Shown one piece after another: positions 1 through 8,494 of a DNA stretch of 64,000 bases. The position numbers and the translations under genes were made by a program. The stretch is taken from assembly GCF_000426065.1 (NCBI RefSeq), contig NZ_AUEQ01000009.1, forward strand, positions 372,001-436,000, in the 5' to 3' direction. Each line of letters starts with the position of its first letter. Positions within the stretch are counted from its first letter, which is position 1. Below the pieces are notes generated by a model. That model was not told the origin of the DNA and did no database searches. It was given only the letters and a program-made list of their open reading frames with translations. This stretch comes from Mycobacterium sp. URHD0025 (GTDB taxonomy: Bacteria; Actinomycetota; Actinomycetes; Mycobacteriales; Mycobacteriaceae).

Positions 1-25
1 GCGCTCCACCGAGCTGCGCAGCGTC

Positions 26-1450
26 GTGATGCACGAACCCGGGCAGGTCATCGGTGACGTTTTGCTGGCGGTCGGGGCCACCTCGGTCGCCGAAGCCGTG
101 CGGTGGGCCGCGGCAGCACGCGCCGTGGTGGTGCTGGTTCGCGGCCCTGACGTTCCCGACGACGACGAGCCGGTGGTCGACGATCGCATCGCGGTGATGA
201 CCGTGGAGCCGGAAGTCTCCTGGAGCGAGTTGGCGGCGGTGGTCTACGGCGTCGTGCTCGAGGGCCGCGAGACCGAATCCGGGCGCGGTCCAACCGATTT
301 GTTCGCACTGGCCGACAGCCTCGCCGACGCGGTGGGCGGCTCGGTCACCATCGAGGACCGGCGCAGCGCGGTCCTGGCGTACTCGCGCCTGCAACAGCAC
401 GCCGATCCGGCCCGCGCCGAGACGATCCTGAGCCGCGGGGCGCCGGAACGGCTCCGCACCCTGTTCGAGGCTCGCGGCGTGTTCCGGCACCTGGCCGAGT
501 CCGATGAGCCCATGTTCGTCGAAGGCGACGACGAGCGCGGCTTGACCGGGCGCATGGTGGTGGCCGCGCGAGCCGGCCGAGAACTGCTCGGCTCGATCTG
601 GGTGACGTGCGCGGAACCGTTGCCCGATGCGCGCCGGGCCGCGCTGGCCGACGGCGCCCGCATGGTGGCGCTGCACCTACTGCGCTCCCGGGCCAGCGCC
701 GATCTGGAACGTCAGGTGGAGTCGGAGCTCGTCATCCGTCTGCTCGAGGGCGCCGCCGACGCCACCACGGCGGCCAGCAGGCTGGGCCTGCCGCAGACGC
801 CGCTGCGGGTGATCGCGCTGCGGGCCCAGACCGGCGACGAGCGGCATGCCGCGCTGCTGCTGGCGTTCGAGCGGGCGACCGCGGGCTTCGGCTGGTCACG
901 CCCCGGCCGCAGCGCCCTGGCCGGCAACACCGTCTACACCGTGCTTCCCGGCGCCGAGGCCGAAGCCGCGAGCGGTTGGGTGACGGGGTTACGCGCCGCG
1001 CTGCCCGAGCGCGTGACCGTACTGGCCGGGATCAGCGGCCCTGCCACCGCCGCTGAACTGGCGCTGGCCCGCAGTGAGGCCGACGAATGCCTGGCCCTGC
1101 ACGAGGTGCGGCGCGAGGGTCCGGCGCCGGTCTACGACGAGGCGTGGGACGAGATCCTGCTGCAGCGCCTGCGGATCGCGGCCCGCTCCGGCCGAGCCCC
1201 GCAGCGCGGCCCGGTCGCCGAGTTGCGGGCCCACGATCAGGCTCATGGCACGCAGTATGCAGGCACGCTGCGGGCCTGGTTGGAGGCCCAGGGCGATCTG
1301 GCCGGTGCCGGACGAGCCCTCGGCGTCCACGAGAACACCGTGCGCTACCGGCTGCGCAAGATGATCGACCTGACCCAGCTCGACCTGGCCGACCCGCGCA
1401 AGCGGCTGGCGATGATGATCGAACTCGCCGCGACCGAGGAATCGCCCTAG
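26..1450 (+). CDS. PucR-family transcriptional regulator (5' end may lie outside window)
   Basis: This is a DNA-binding regulator of the PucR/CdaR type, a family that usually controls purine, amino-acid or sugar-acid catabolism. The C-terminal helix-turn-helix is clear: residues about 420-470 contain LGVHENTVRYRLRKM, the family signature. The N-terminal sensory part is divergent. The GTG at 26 is the first start inside the window, but the frame stays open to the left edge, so the true start may be upstream. It precedes a flavin-dependent amino-acid oxidoreductase on the same strand by 87 bases, and a dyad lies in the gap, so that oxidoreductase is the likely target. Family assignment is firm; ligand unknown. 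Confidence 0.85.
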   Translation: MMHEPGQVIGDVLLAVGATSVAEAVRWAAAARAVVVLVRGPDVPDDDEPVVDDRIAVMTVEPEVSWSELAAVVYGVVLEGRETESGRGPTDLFALADSLADAVGGSVTIEDRRSAVLAYSRLQQHADPARAETILSRGAPERLRTLFEARGVFRHLAESDEPMFVEGDDERGLTGRMVVAARAGRELLGSIWVTCAEPLPDARRAALADGARMVALHLLRSRASADLERQVESELVIRLLEGAADATTAASRLGLPQTPLRVIALRAQTGDERHAALLLAFERATAGFGWSRPGRSALAGNTVYTVLPGAEAEAASGWVTGLRAALPERVTVLAGISGPATAAELALARSEADECLALHEVRREGPAPVYDEAWDEILLQRLRIAARSGRAPQRGPVAELRAHDQAHGTQYAGTLRAWLEAQGDLAGAGRALGVHENTVRYRLRKMIDLTQLDLADPRKRLAMMIELAATEESP

Positions 1451-1453
1451 CGA

Positions 1454-1492
1454 ATTGTCGTGGGCCGACAATCGCCGCACCTGTGATTGTCG
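1454..1492. promoter_or_regulatory. Candidate PucR operator (dyad plus third half-site)
   Basis: ATTGTCG (1454-1460) and CGACAAT (1466-1472) form a perfect 7-bp inverted repeat with a 5-bp spacer. A third ATTGTCG copy lies at 1486-1492. The first and third copies are 32 bp apart, about three helical turns. The position just after the PucR gene and before the oxidoreductase start suggests an operator for local control. This is inference from sequence. Confidence 0.45.
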
Positions 1493-1537
1493 GAATGCTG
1501 CAAACCAGGAGGGTCTGATCAGGCCCACCATGGGTGC

Positions 1538-2788
1538 ATGAATGGGGTCGAGCGCATTGACGGCGGACCGCGGTCAGCGGTGGTCGTGGGTGCAGGCATT
1601 GTCGGCCTGTCCACGGCATGGTTTCTTCAGGAGCGCGGGGTCGAGGTCACCGTGGTCGACCGCCGCGGGGTGGCCGCGGGTGCATCGTGGGGCAATGCCG
1701 GCTGGGTTTCGCCGACGCTGACCATCCCACTCAACGATCCAGCGGTGCTGCGGTATGGCCTGCGGTCGCTGTTCGACGCGTCCGCGCCGCTGCACATCCC
1801 GCTGTCCCCGGGTCCCCGACTGTTGGCGTTCCTGGCCCGGTTCGCGCTGAACTGCCGGATGTCGACGTGGACGAGGGCCGCCAAAGCCAACGTGCCACTC
1901 AACGAGGAGTGCCTGGAGGCCTACGACGTACTGACCGCCAACGGGGTGGCGGTGCCCACCACCGACGGACCGATCACCGCCCTGTTCGAAACCACCCATC
2001 AGGCCGAACATCTGATGACCGAACTACGCCGGATGGCCGCTGTCGGGCAGACCGTCACGGTCACCGGCCTGTCCGGTGCCGCGCTGCGTGAGCACGTTCC
2101 CCTGGCGTCGGCGGCGATCACCGCAGGCATCAGCGTCGAGGGCCAGCGCTTCGTCGACCCGGGCCGGTTCGTGCAGGCACTCGGCGATGCCGTCGTCGCC
2201 AGAGGCGCGGAATTGGTCATCGGCGAGGTCACCGATGTTCGCGCCGAGGGAGCGACGGTAACCGTGGATCTGGCGGACCGCTCCCTGACGGCGGACACCG
2301 CGGTGATCGCCACCGGGGCGTGGCTGTCGAAGCTCGCCAAGCCGTGGGTCCGTACACCCGTGCAGGCCGGACGTGGTTACTCGTTCACCGTGCCGGTGCA
2401 CCGGCCGATCCTGGGCCCCATCTACCTGCCCGACGCCCGCGTCGCGTGCACGCCGTACGCGGGCGGACTGCGGGTGGCCGGAACCATGGAGTTCCGCTCC
2501 CCCGACGATCCGCTGCAACCGCCGCGAGTCGACGCCATCATCGCCTCCGCTGCCCCACTGCTCGACGATGTGGACTGGGACGCCCGCACCGACGTGTGGG
2601 TGGGCCCGCGACCGGTCACCCCGGACGGGAGACCGCTGATCGGTGAAGTGGCACAAGGGATTTACGTGGCGGGCGGTCACGGCATGTGGGGCCTGGCCCA
2701 CGGCCCCGTGACCGGCCGGCTGCTGGCCGAATACATCACCACCGGAAAGCAACCCGAAGTCCTACGGGAATTCGACCCGCTGCGCTGA
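1538..2788 (+). CDS. FAD-dependent D-amino-acid dehydrogenase-like oxidoreductase
   Basis: This is a DAO-superfamily flavoprotein resembling DadA-type D-amino-acid dehydrogenases. The FAD-binding Rossmann motif GAGIVG lies at residues 18-23, and the C-terminal FAD-contact region reads GPRPVTPDGRPLIGE followed by GHGMWGLAHGP. At 416 aa it has the usual family length. ATG at 1538 is preferred because it places the dinucleotide fold near the N-terminus; an in-frame start at 1487 would run through the putative operator. A hairpin follows the gene. The substrate (D-amino acid, proline derivative or sarcosine-like amine) cannot be told from sequence; control by the upstream PucR protein is likely. 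Confidence 0.85.
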   Translation: MNGVERIDGGPRSAVVVGAGIVGLSTAWFLQERGVEVTVVDRRGVAAGASWGNAGWVSPTLTIPLNDPAVLRYGLRSLFDASAPLHIPLSPGPRLLAFLARFALNCRMSTWTRAAKANVPLNEECLEAYDVLTANGVAVPTTDGPITALFETTHQAEHLMTELRRMAAVGQTVTVTGLSGAALREHVPLASAAITAGISVEGQRFVDPGRFVQALGDAVVARGAELVIGEVTDVRAEGATVTVDLADRSLTADTAVIATGAWLSKLAKPWVRTPVQAGRGYSFTVPVHRPILGPIYLPDARVACTPYAGGLRVAGTMEFRSPDDPLQPPRVDAIIASAAPLLDDVDWDARTDVWVGPRPVTPDGRPLIGEVAQGIYVAGGHGMWGLAHGPVTGRLLAEYITTGKQPEVLREFDPLR

Positions 2789-2803
2789 CAATTCACGACT
2801 TCG

Positions 2804-2857
2804 CCCTGACGGGCCGACAAGCCGTCAGGGGCGGCGCGCGAGCCCGCCCCTGACGGC
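2804..2857 (+). terminator. Overlapping alternative hairpins (terminator or attenuator)
   Basis: A perfect 14-bp stem (2821-2834 with 2844-2857, 9-nt loop) follows the oxidoreductase gene. Its left arm can instead pair with CCCTGACGG at 2804-2812, giving a mutually exclusive 9-bp stem. No T-tract follows. It may be a terminator for the upstream gene or an attenuator before the Gre-like gene, whose GAAGGAAAG ribosome site begins about 13 bases later. Confidence 0.6.
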
Positions 2858-2883
2858 AGCCGCATCACCGGAAGGAAAGCACA

Positions 2884-3351
2884 ATGACTGTGAGCCAACG
2901 TGTTTGGTTATCCCCACAGGCCCATGAACGCCTGCAGGCCGAGCTGTCGACGCTGCGCGACTTGATCTCAGGTGAAGCGGCCGAGGATTCCGACGAGAAC
3001 CAGGTGGCCGTCCAGCGGGCCCGCCAGACCCGCATCCAGCAGATCCACGATCTGCTGCTCAATGCCGTCATCGGTGAGGATCCGCCCGACGACGGTGTGG
3101 CCGAACCGGGCATGGTGTTGACGGTGCGCTATGACCAGACCGATGAGACCGAGACATTCCTGCTGGGCATCCGCGGCGCCGAGTACGGCGATCTGGAGGT
3201 CTATTCGGTGAACTCACCGCTGGGCGAGGCCATCGTCGGCGCGCGCCCCGGCGAGCAGCGCCACTATCCGGTGCCCAGCGGGGAGGCCGTGCCGGTCACG
3301 CTGATCAGCGCGGTGCCGTTCGGGATGCATGAGGTACGCGCCTTAACCTGA
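2884..3351 (+). CDS. GreA/GreB-family transcription elongation factor-like protein
   Basis: The 155-aa protein has the Gre architecture: an N-terminal helical region (residues about 8-65, LSPQAHERLQAELSTLRD and IQQIHDLLLNAVI) and a C-terminal FKBP-like domain with the typical SPLGEAIVGARPGE stretch near residues 113-126. Gre factors bind the RNA polymerase secondary channel and stimulate cleavage of backtracked RNA. Mycobacteria have a canonical GreA elsewhere, so this is probably a paralogue with a specialised role. GAAGGAAAG precedes the ATG at good spacing. It ends 4 bases before the next TetR gene, so the two are probably cotranscribed. Confidence 0.8.
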   Translation: MTVSQRVWLSPQAHERLQAELSTLRDLISGEAAEDSDENQVAVQRARQTRIQQIHDLLLNAVIGEDPPDDGVAEPGMVLTVRYDQTDETETFLLGIRGAEYGDLEVYSVNSPLGEAIVGARPGEQRHYPVPSGEAVPVTLISAVPFGMHEVRALT

Positions 3352-3355
3352 GGGG

Positions 3356-3922
3356 ATGGCAGGTGAACGCAAGGGCACGCCCGGCAGCTTGACCGCCGAC
3401 GACTGGATCCAGGCCGGGTATGCCTTGCTTGCCTCCGACGGGATGCGGGCGCTGAAGATCGAGCGGCTCTGCGAACAGATCGGCGCCACCCGGGGCAGCT
3501 TCTACTGGCACTTCACCGACATGAAGGGCTACCGGGCCGCCCTGGTGGCGTCGTGGAATGCGTTTCTGGAACAGGACCGCCGCGCGCTGGCCGAACTTGA
3601 GGATGTGCCCCCGCGCGAACGCCTGTCGCGAATGATGAAGCAATTGCTCAGCCCACAGCACTGGACCTTGGAACGCGCGATGCGCGAGTGGGCGAGGTCC
3701 GACGACATCGCCGCGGCCAACGTGCGCGCGGCCGATCACCGGGTCCTGGTCGCCGTCACCAAGGCCTACATCGACTACGGGTTCGCCCCCGAGGACGCGA
3801 GTCTGCGGGGTCAGGCCACCTTCGCCACGGGCATCGGGGCGCTGCATCTCATGGACTCGGCCGACGCGCTGACCGCCGCCGACCGCTACGAACGTTTTCT
3901 GGACCTGATGCTGACGCGTTGA
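3356..3922 (+). CDS. TetR/AcrR-family regulator
   Basis: This 188-aa regulator has a TetR N-terminal helix-turn-helix: residues about 35-65 read LKIERLCEQIGATRGSFYWHF, the recognition-helix signature. The C-terminal ligand domain is unassigned. Its start is 4 bases after the stop of the Gre-like gene, so they form a likely two-gene unit. It converges on the TetR gene at 3933-4505 with an 11-bp gap. Target genes are not evident, and no dyad was noted immediately upstream. Confidence 0.85.
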   Translation: MAGERKGTPGSLTADDWIQAGYALLASDGMRALKIERLCEQIGATRGSFYWHFTDMKGYRAALVASWNAFLEQDRRALAELEDVPPRERLSRMMKQLLSPQHWTLERAMREWARSDDIAAANVRAADHRVLVAVTKAYIDYGFAPEDASLRGQATFATGIGALHLMDSADALTAADRYERFLDLMLTR

Positions 3923-3932
3923 CTCCTGGCTC

Positions 3933-4505
3933 TCAGCCCAGGTCGGCGTCGATGATCGTGGAGAACAGGCGCTCGAACAGCTCGGTCAATTGGCCGGTAT
4001 CGCATTCGGTCAAGCCTGGGCTGCGCATCACCCGGCGCATCAGAAGGACACCACTGACCAACGACAACATCGCGTCGGTGCGGAGCCGCCGGCCGGGCTC
4101 GGCGAGCTGGCGGCCCAACCGCCGGCCGACGTGGCGCGCGATCGCGTCACGCACGATGTCGACGGCGACGGGATTCGAGACAGAGCGGAGCATGATCAGG
4201 AACGGCTCCAGCGGATCGGCGTCCGGGTCGGAGCGCTCGACCAGCGCGGTCGCCATATCGCGTGCGAGAGTGTCTGGTTGCTCGCCGACGATCGCCGGTG
4301 GCGCGAACGAGGTTTCGACCGCCTCGGCGAACAGCTGCTCTTTGGACCCGAAGTAACGGTTCACCAGCATCGCGGTGACCCCGGCGCCTCGCGCGATCTC
4401 TCGAACGCCGACACCGTCATAGCCGGACAGCGCGAAGTGGCGGATGGCCGATTGCAGGATCGCTTCGCGGGTGTCCGCAGCATTGCGTGGTCGTGTGGAA
4501 CCCAT
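3933..4505 (-). CDS. TetR/AcrR-family regulator divergent from an SDR
   Basis: This is a 190-aa TetR protein with the HTH at residues about 25-55 (GVREIARGAGVTAMLVNRYF). It is transcribed away from the SDR gene at 4590, and the shared 84-bp gap holds a perfect 16-bp inverted repeat. Such an arrangement usually means that the regulator represses itself and the divergent enzyme gene. The C-terminal effector domain gives no ligand clue. Confidence 0.88.
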   Translation of the reverse strand: MGSTRPRNAADTREAILQSAIRHFALSGYDGVGVREIARGAGVTAMLVNRYFGSKEQLFAEAVETSFAPPAIVGEQPDTLARDMATALVERSDPDADPLEPFLIMLRSVSNPVAVDIVRDAIARHVGRRLGRQLAEPGRRLRTDAMLSLVSGVLLMRRVMRSPGLTECDTGQLTELFERLFSTIIDADLG

Positions 4506-4536
4506 GCCGAGAACGCTAGGGAATATCCGCGCGCAA

Positions 4537-4577
4537 GTCTACGTCTGTATACCTATCGGATGTATACAGACGTAGAC
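4537..4577. promoter_or_regulatory. Perfect 16-bp inverted repeat, TetR operator
   Basis: GTCTACGTCTGTATAC at 4537-4552 is repeated exactly inverted at 4562-4577 with a 9-bp spacer, between a TetR gene and a divergent SDR gene. GTATAC-ended arms are typical of TetR-type operators. The right arm lies only 13-15 bases before the SDR start, so bound repressor would block its promoter or 5' end. Confidence 0.75.
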
Positions 4578-4589
4578 ATGGAGCGGGTC

Positions 4590-5381
4590 ATGGATCTCGG
4601 TTTGTCGGGTAAGCGCGCACTGGTCACCGGATCGAGCACCGGGCTCGGTCAGGCCATCGCTGAAACGCTTGCGGCGGAGGGTGCGTCCGTCGTCGTCCAC
4701 GGACGCGACGCATCGCGCACCAAGGCCGTCGCCGACGGCATTCGAGCCGGCGGCGGCGACGCGGTCTCCGTCACCGGGGACCTGACCACCGACGACGGTG
4801 CCGACGCCGTCGCCGCCACCGCAGGTGACATCGACATCCTCGTCAACAACGCCGGGTACTACGACGGGCTCGGATGGTCCGAACTCACGGCCGACTCATG
4901 GGCACAGATCTATCAGGCCAATGTCGTATCCGGGGTGCGCATGATCGAGCGCCTCGTGCCCGGGATGCGCCAGCGCGGGTGGGGCCGCGTCATTCAGATC
5001 GGTGGCGGGCTGGCGATCCAGCCGGTCGCGATGCAACCGCACTACAACGCAACCCTCGCCGCCCGACACAACCTCACCGTGTCGCTGGCCCGGGAACTCG
5101 CCGGCACGGGCGTCACCTCGAACACCGTCGCGCCAGGAGCCATGCTGACCGAACCTGTACGGGATATGGCCATCCGCGCCGCAGCCGCACATGGGTGGGG
5201 CTCGACGTGGGATGACATCGAGAGGGCTGCCGCGACCGAATGGTTTCCCAACGACATCGGCCGCTTCGGCAGGCCGGACGAAATCGCCTCCGCAGTCGCA
5301 TTTTTGGCCAGCATGCATGCCGGCTACATCAGCGGTACCGATCTGCGCGTCGACGGCGGAACGGTCCGCAGCGTCGCCTGA
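4590..5381 (+). CDS. Short-chain dehydrogenase/reductase fold, catalytic Ser and Lys absent
   Basis: This 263-aa SDR has the cofactor motif TGSSTGLG near residue 12 and the NNAG motif near residue 88. The active-site segment is unusual. Where classical SDRs have a catalytic Ser it reads IQIGGGLAI, and the YxxxK motif reads YNATL, so the tyrosine is kept but Ser and Lys are replaced. It may be catalytically altered or bind ligand without reduction. The start at 4590 (MDLGLSGK) is chosen over ATG 4578 because GGAG at 4580-4583 sits 6 bases before it. It is probably controlled by the divergent TetR at 3933-4505. The next SDR follows after 45 bp. Confidence 0.85.
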   Translation: MDLGLSGKRALVTGSSTGLGQAIAETLAAEGASVVVHGRDASRTKAVADGIRAGGGDAVSVTGDLTTDDGADAVAATAGDIDILVNNAGYYDGLGWSELTADSWAQIYQANVVSGVRMIERLVPGMRQRGWGRVIQIGGGLAIQPVAMQPHYNATLAARHNLTVSLARELAGTGVTSNTVAPGAMLTEPVRDMAIRAAAAHGWGSTWDDIERAAATEWFPNDIGRFGRPDEIASAVAFLASMHAGYISGTDLRVDGGTVRSVA

Positions 5382-5426
5382 ACAGTTAGTCCACCCAGAT
5401 ATGTCAACCGAAAGTAGGTAACCGCA

Positions 5427-6293
5427 ATGTCGTACGTGTTTCTGGTATCAGGCGCATCCCGAGGTCTGGGCCGCGCCGTCGTCGAGGCCGCGCTGGGCGC
5501 GGGGCACCGCGTTGTCGCCGGAGTCCGCTCCCCCTCTGCCCTGGCCGACCTTGCCGAGCAGGAGCCGGATCGCCTCGCCGTTGTCGAACTCGACGTGACG
5601 GACGACGCCCAGGTCCACGCGGCCGTGGCCACCGCGGTCGAGCAGTTCGGCCGACTCGACGTACTGGTCAACAACGCGGGCTACGCGAACATGGCCGCCA
5701 TCGAGGACTTCGACTTCGACGACTTCCGTGCCCAGATCGACGCCAACTTCTTCGGCGTCGTACGGCTGACCCAAGCCGCGTTGCCCGTGATGCGCGCCCA
5801 GCGCTCCGGCCACATCGTCCAGATCTCATCAGTGGGCGGGCGACTCGTGCGCGCCGGCCTGGGCGCCTACCAGTCCGCCAAGTGGGCAGTCACCGGATTC
5901 TCCGGCGTGCTCGCAAAGGAAGTCGAGCCTCTCGGAATCAAGGTCACCGTGCTCGAACCCGGTGGTATGCGCACTGATTGGGCCGGACCGTCGATGCGGG
6001 TCGCCTCGGTCCGCGAGGAGTACGCCGGCACCGTCGGTGCGTCGATCGCCCAGAGCACACCGGAAAACCTCGGTGCCAGCGATCCCGCCAAGGTGGCCGA
6101 ACTGGTCCTCACCATCGCCGAGATGAGTGATCCCCCAGAGCGATTGCTCGTCGGACCCGATGCCTATCGCTACGCCACCGCCGCCGGACGCGACCTGCTC
6201 GCCGACGACGAGAAGTGGGAGTCCCTCAGCCTTTCCACCGCGGCCGATGACGTCACCGCCGATCAGGTCGACCCGCTGGGAGCCACCGGCTGA
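5427..6293 (+). CDS. Classical SDR oxidoreductase
   Basis: The 288-aa protein belongs to the ketoreductase-like SDRs. The cofactor motif SGASRGLG lies near residue 8, NNAG near 87, the catalytic Ser in QISSVGG near 134, and an intact YQSAK motif near 147-151. GAAAGTAGGTAA precedes the ATG. It follows the divergent SDR in the same direction and probably shares its transcript and TetR control. The substrate cannot be assigned; carbonyl or alcohol oxidoreduction with NAD(P)(H) is expected. Confidence 0.87.
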   Translation: MSYVFLVSGASRGLGRAVVEAALGAGHRVVAGVRSPSALADLAEQEPDRLAVVELDVTDDAQVHAAVATAVEQFGRLDVLVNNAGYANMAAIEDFDFDDFRAQIDANFFGVVRLTQAALPVMRAQRSGHIVQISSVGGRLVRAGLGAYQSAKWAVTGFSGVLAKEVEPLGIKVTVLEPGGMRTDWAGPSMRVASVREEYAGTVGASIAQSTPENLGASDPAKVAELVLTIAEMSDPPERLLVGPDAYRYATAAGRDLLADDEKWESLSLSTAADDVTADQVDPLGATG

Positions 6294-7349
6294 TCAGGGC
6301 TTCCGGTTGCCGTCCTCGTCCCAGTTCTCGGCAACCTTCTTGCTGGGCTGCACCCGGGGCGGCTCACCCGGCATCTTCGGGTAGCTCGGCGGGTACGGAA
6401 GATCCCCGAGACCACGCTCCTCGTCGGCGGCCACCAGGTCGAGCAGCGGCTGCAGCGACTGCTTCGTCGACTCGATGCCTGCCCACGGATCTTCGCGTCC
6501 GGCAAGGAAATCCGGCACAGTGGCGATGGTGTAGTCGTCAGGATTGGCCGTACGGAGCTCTTTCCAGGTCAACGGCGTCGACACCGTCGCGATGGGGGTT
6601 TTGCGGGCCGAGTACGCCGAGGCGAACGTGCGGTCACGGGCGTTCTGGTTGTAATCGATGAACAGCCGCTCGCCCCGCTCTTCCTTCCACCACGACGTGG
6701 TGACCGCATCGGGCGCGCGGCGTTCGACCTCGCGGGCCAGTGCGATGCCGGCCCGTCTGACCTCGATGAAATCCCAGTCAGTCTTGATCCGGAGGAAGAC
6801 ATGTACCCCACGGCCGCCCGAGGTCTTCGGGTAGCCGACCAGACCCAATTCGTCGAGCAACGGCTTGAGCACATCGCACGCGACCGCGGCGGCCTCGGCG
6901 AACCCGGTGCCCGGTTGCGGGTCCAGATCGATACGCAGCTCATCGGGATGCTCGGTGTCCGGGCACCGAACCTGCCAGGGGTGCAATGTGATGGTGCCCA
7001 TCTGGGCGGCCCATGCGATGGCTGCCGGGTGGGTCACCTTGAGGGCGTCGGCGGTGCGCCCGGACGGGAAGGTGACGACGCAGGTCTCCAGATAGTCAGG
7101 GTGCTTCTGCGGCACCCGCTTCTGGTAGATCTCCTCGCCCTCGATGCCGTCGGGGAACCGCTGCAAATGGGTGGGCCGGTCCTTCAACAGCGCGACCATG
7201 CGGTCGGCGACACTGAGGTAGTACTCCATCAACTTGCCCTTGGTGCCGCCACTACCCAGCTTCGGGTAGTACACCTTGTCGGGGTTGGTGAATCGGACCT
7301 TGATCCCGTCGACGTCGAGTTCGGTTGCTCCTCCAGCTTTTTCAGCCAT
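6294..7349 (-). CDS. polD1: LigD-type polymerase/primase domain protein (PolD1-like)
   Basis: This is a stand-alone archaeo-eukaryotic-primase-fold polymerase related to the polymerase domain of LigD. It adds nucleotides or ribonucleotides during gap filling and end processing. The metal-binding motif DLD is at residues 141 and 143, SGGRGVH at 177-183, and a third motif (VSTPLTWKEL) near 250. ATG 7349 (MAEKAGG) is preferred over TTG 7367: it has GGGAG upstream and starts 1 nt after the ligC1 stop. The polD-ligC pairing is the arrangement known in mycobacteria, where PolD1 and LigC1 act together in repair independent of LigD. Confidence 0.9.
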   Translation of the reverse strand: MAEKAGGATELDVDGIKVRFTNPDKVYYPKLGSGGTKGKLMEYYLSVADRMVALLKDRPTHLQRFPDGIEGEEIYQKRVPQKHPDYLETCVVTFPSGRTADALKVTHPAAIAWAAQMGTITLHPWQVRCPDTEHPDELRIDLDPQPGTGFAEAAAVACDVLKPLLDELGLVGYPKTSGGRGVHVFLRIKTDWDFIEVRRAGIALAREVERRAPDAVTTSWWKEERGERLFIDYNQNARDRTFASAYSARKTPIATVSTPLTWKELRTANPDDYTIATVPDFLAGREDPWAGIESTKQSLQPLLDLVAADEERGLGDLPYPPSYPKMPGEPPRVQPSKKVAENWDEDGNRKP

Positions 7350-7350
7350 C

Positions 7351-8409
7351 TCAACTGTCTCCCTCAAGGACGTCGTACAGGTCGTAGTTCAACGGCACGT
7401 CGAGTTGGTCGAAGGTGCAGCTCGAGGGTTCCCGGTCGGGCCGCCAGCGCAGGAACTTCACCGCGTGCCGAAACCTCCTCCCGTGCACCGTGTTGCCCTC
7501 CATCTGGTCATACGCCACCTCGCATACCCGCTCGGGACGCACCGGAATCCACCGCTTGTCGGCCGCCGAGTTCCAGCGGCTCGGGTCGCCATCACGGACT
7601 TCATCGCCCTCACGCAGCGGCTCCAGATCAGCAAGCAGCTTGAGCCGGTCCTTGACGCTGAACGACGCCGCTCCCCCGACCATCTGCAGCTCACCGTCGG
7701 CCCGGTAGAGCCCGAGCAGGATCGAGCCGACGCCCTCACCGCTCTTGTGGATGCGGTAACCGATGGCCACACAGTCGGCGTCGCGATGATGCTTGACCTT
7801 GACCATCTCCCGCTTGCCCGGCAGGTAGGGCCCGTCGAGCTTCTTGGCGATCACGCCGTCGAGCCCGGCCCCCTCGAAGGTCCGCAACCACTGCGCCCCG
7901 AGTTCGGGATCGGTGGTGGTTCGCGTGACGTGACACCACTGCGTCGCCTTGACGGCGTCGATCAATGCTTCACGGCGGACCCGGAAAGGGTCGTCGAGCA
8001 GTGAGCGGTCGCCGGTGGCCAGCGCGTCGAATCCGATGAAATGCGCCGGAGTCTGCTCGGCGAGCATGCGCACCCGAGACTCCGCGGGATGGATCCGCTG
8101 CGACAACGACTCCCAGTCGAGCCGGACCCTGCCGTCGACCTGGCGTGGGACCACCACTTCACCGTCGAGGACACAGCGGCCGGCGAGCCCGTCACGCAGC
8201 GCGTCCAGCAGCTCGGGAAAATAGCGCCCGAGTTCCTTGCCACTGCGTGATTGCAGCACCACCTCGTCGCCGTCACGGAAGGCCAGGGCGCGGAATCCGT
8301 CCCATTTCGGCTCGTACGACCACACCCCGGCCTCGTCGGGCACTTTCACCTGGGCTTTGGCGAGCATCGGTTCGATCGGCGGCACTACGGGTAGGTCCAC
8401 GGGCTCCAT
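7351..8409 (-). CDS. ligC1: ATP-dependent DNA ligase LigC
   Basis: This 352-aa minimal ATP-dependent DNA ligase seals nicks via an enzyme-AMP intermediate. The nucleotidyl lysine lies in KWDG at residues 35-38 (SYEPKWDGFRAL). Motif IV is in GLDGVIAKK and motif V is MVKVKHHR. The C-terminal OB-fold carries RPERVCEVAYDQME. Length fits the LigC family. It is directly upstream of polD1 in the same direction, suggesting a joint repair function. In M. smegmatis LigC1 supports a backup end-joining pathway. A second paralogue (16627-17700) lies 8 kb away on the other strand. Confidence 0.93.
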   Translation of the reverse strand: MEPVDLPVVPPIEPMLAKAQVKVPDEAGVWSYEPKWDGFRALAFRDGDEVVLQSRSGKELGRYFPELLDALRDGLAGRCVLDGEVVVPRQVDGRVRLDWESLSQRIHPAESRVRMLAEQTPAHFIGFDALATGDRSLLDDPFRVRREALIDAVKATQWCHVTRTTTDPELGAQWLRTFEGAGLDGVIAKKLDGPYLPGKREMVKVKHHRDADCVAIGYRIHKSGEGVGSILLGLYRADGELQMVGGAASFSVKDRLKLLADLEPLREGDEVRDGDPSRWNSAADKRWIPVRPERVCEVAYDQMEGNTVHGRRFRHAVKFLRWRPDREPSSCTFDQLDVPLNYDLYDVLEGDS

Positions 8410-8494
8410 CCTGGTTCATCGGGGTGACATGGATCTAGACCGCCGCGCCGCCGCCAACTCATCGCCCCGACCAGTTATCTCCCGTACGTGAGCC

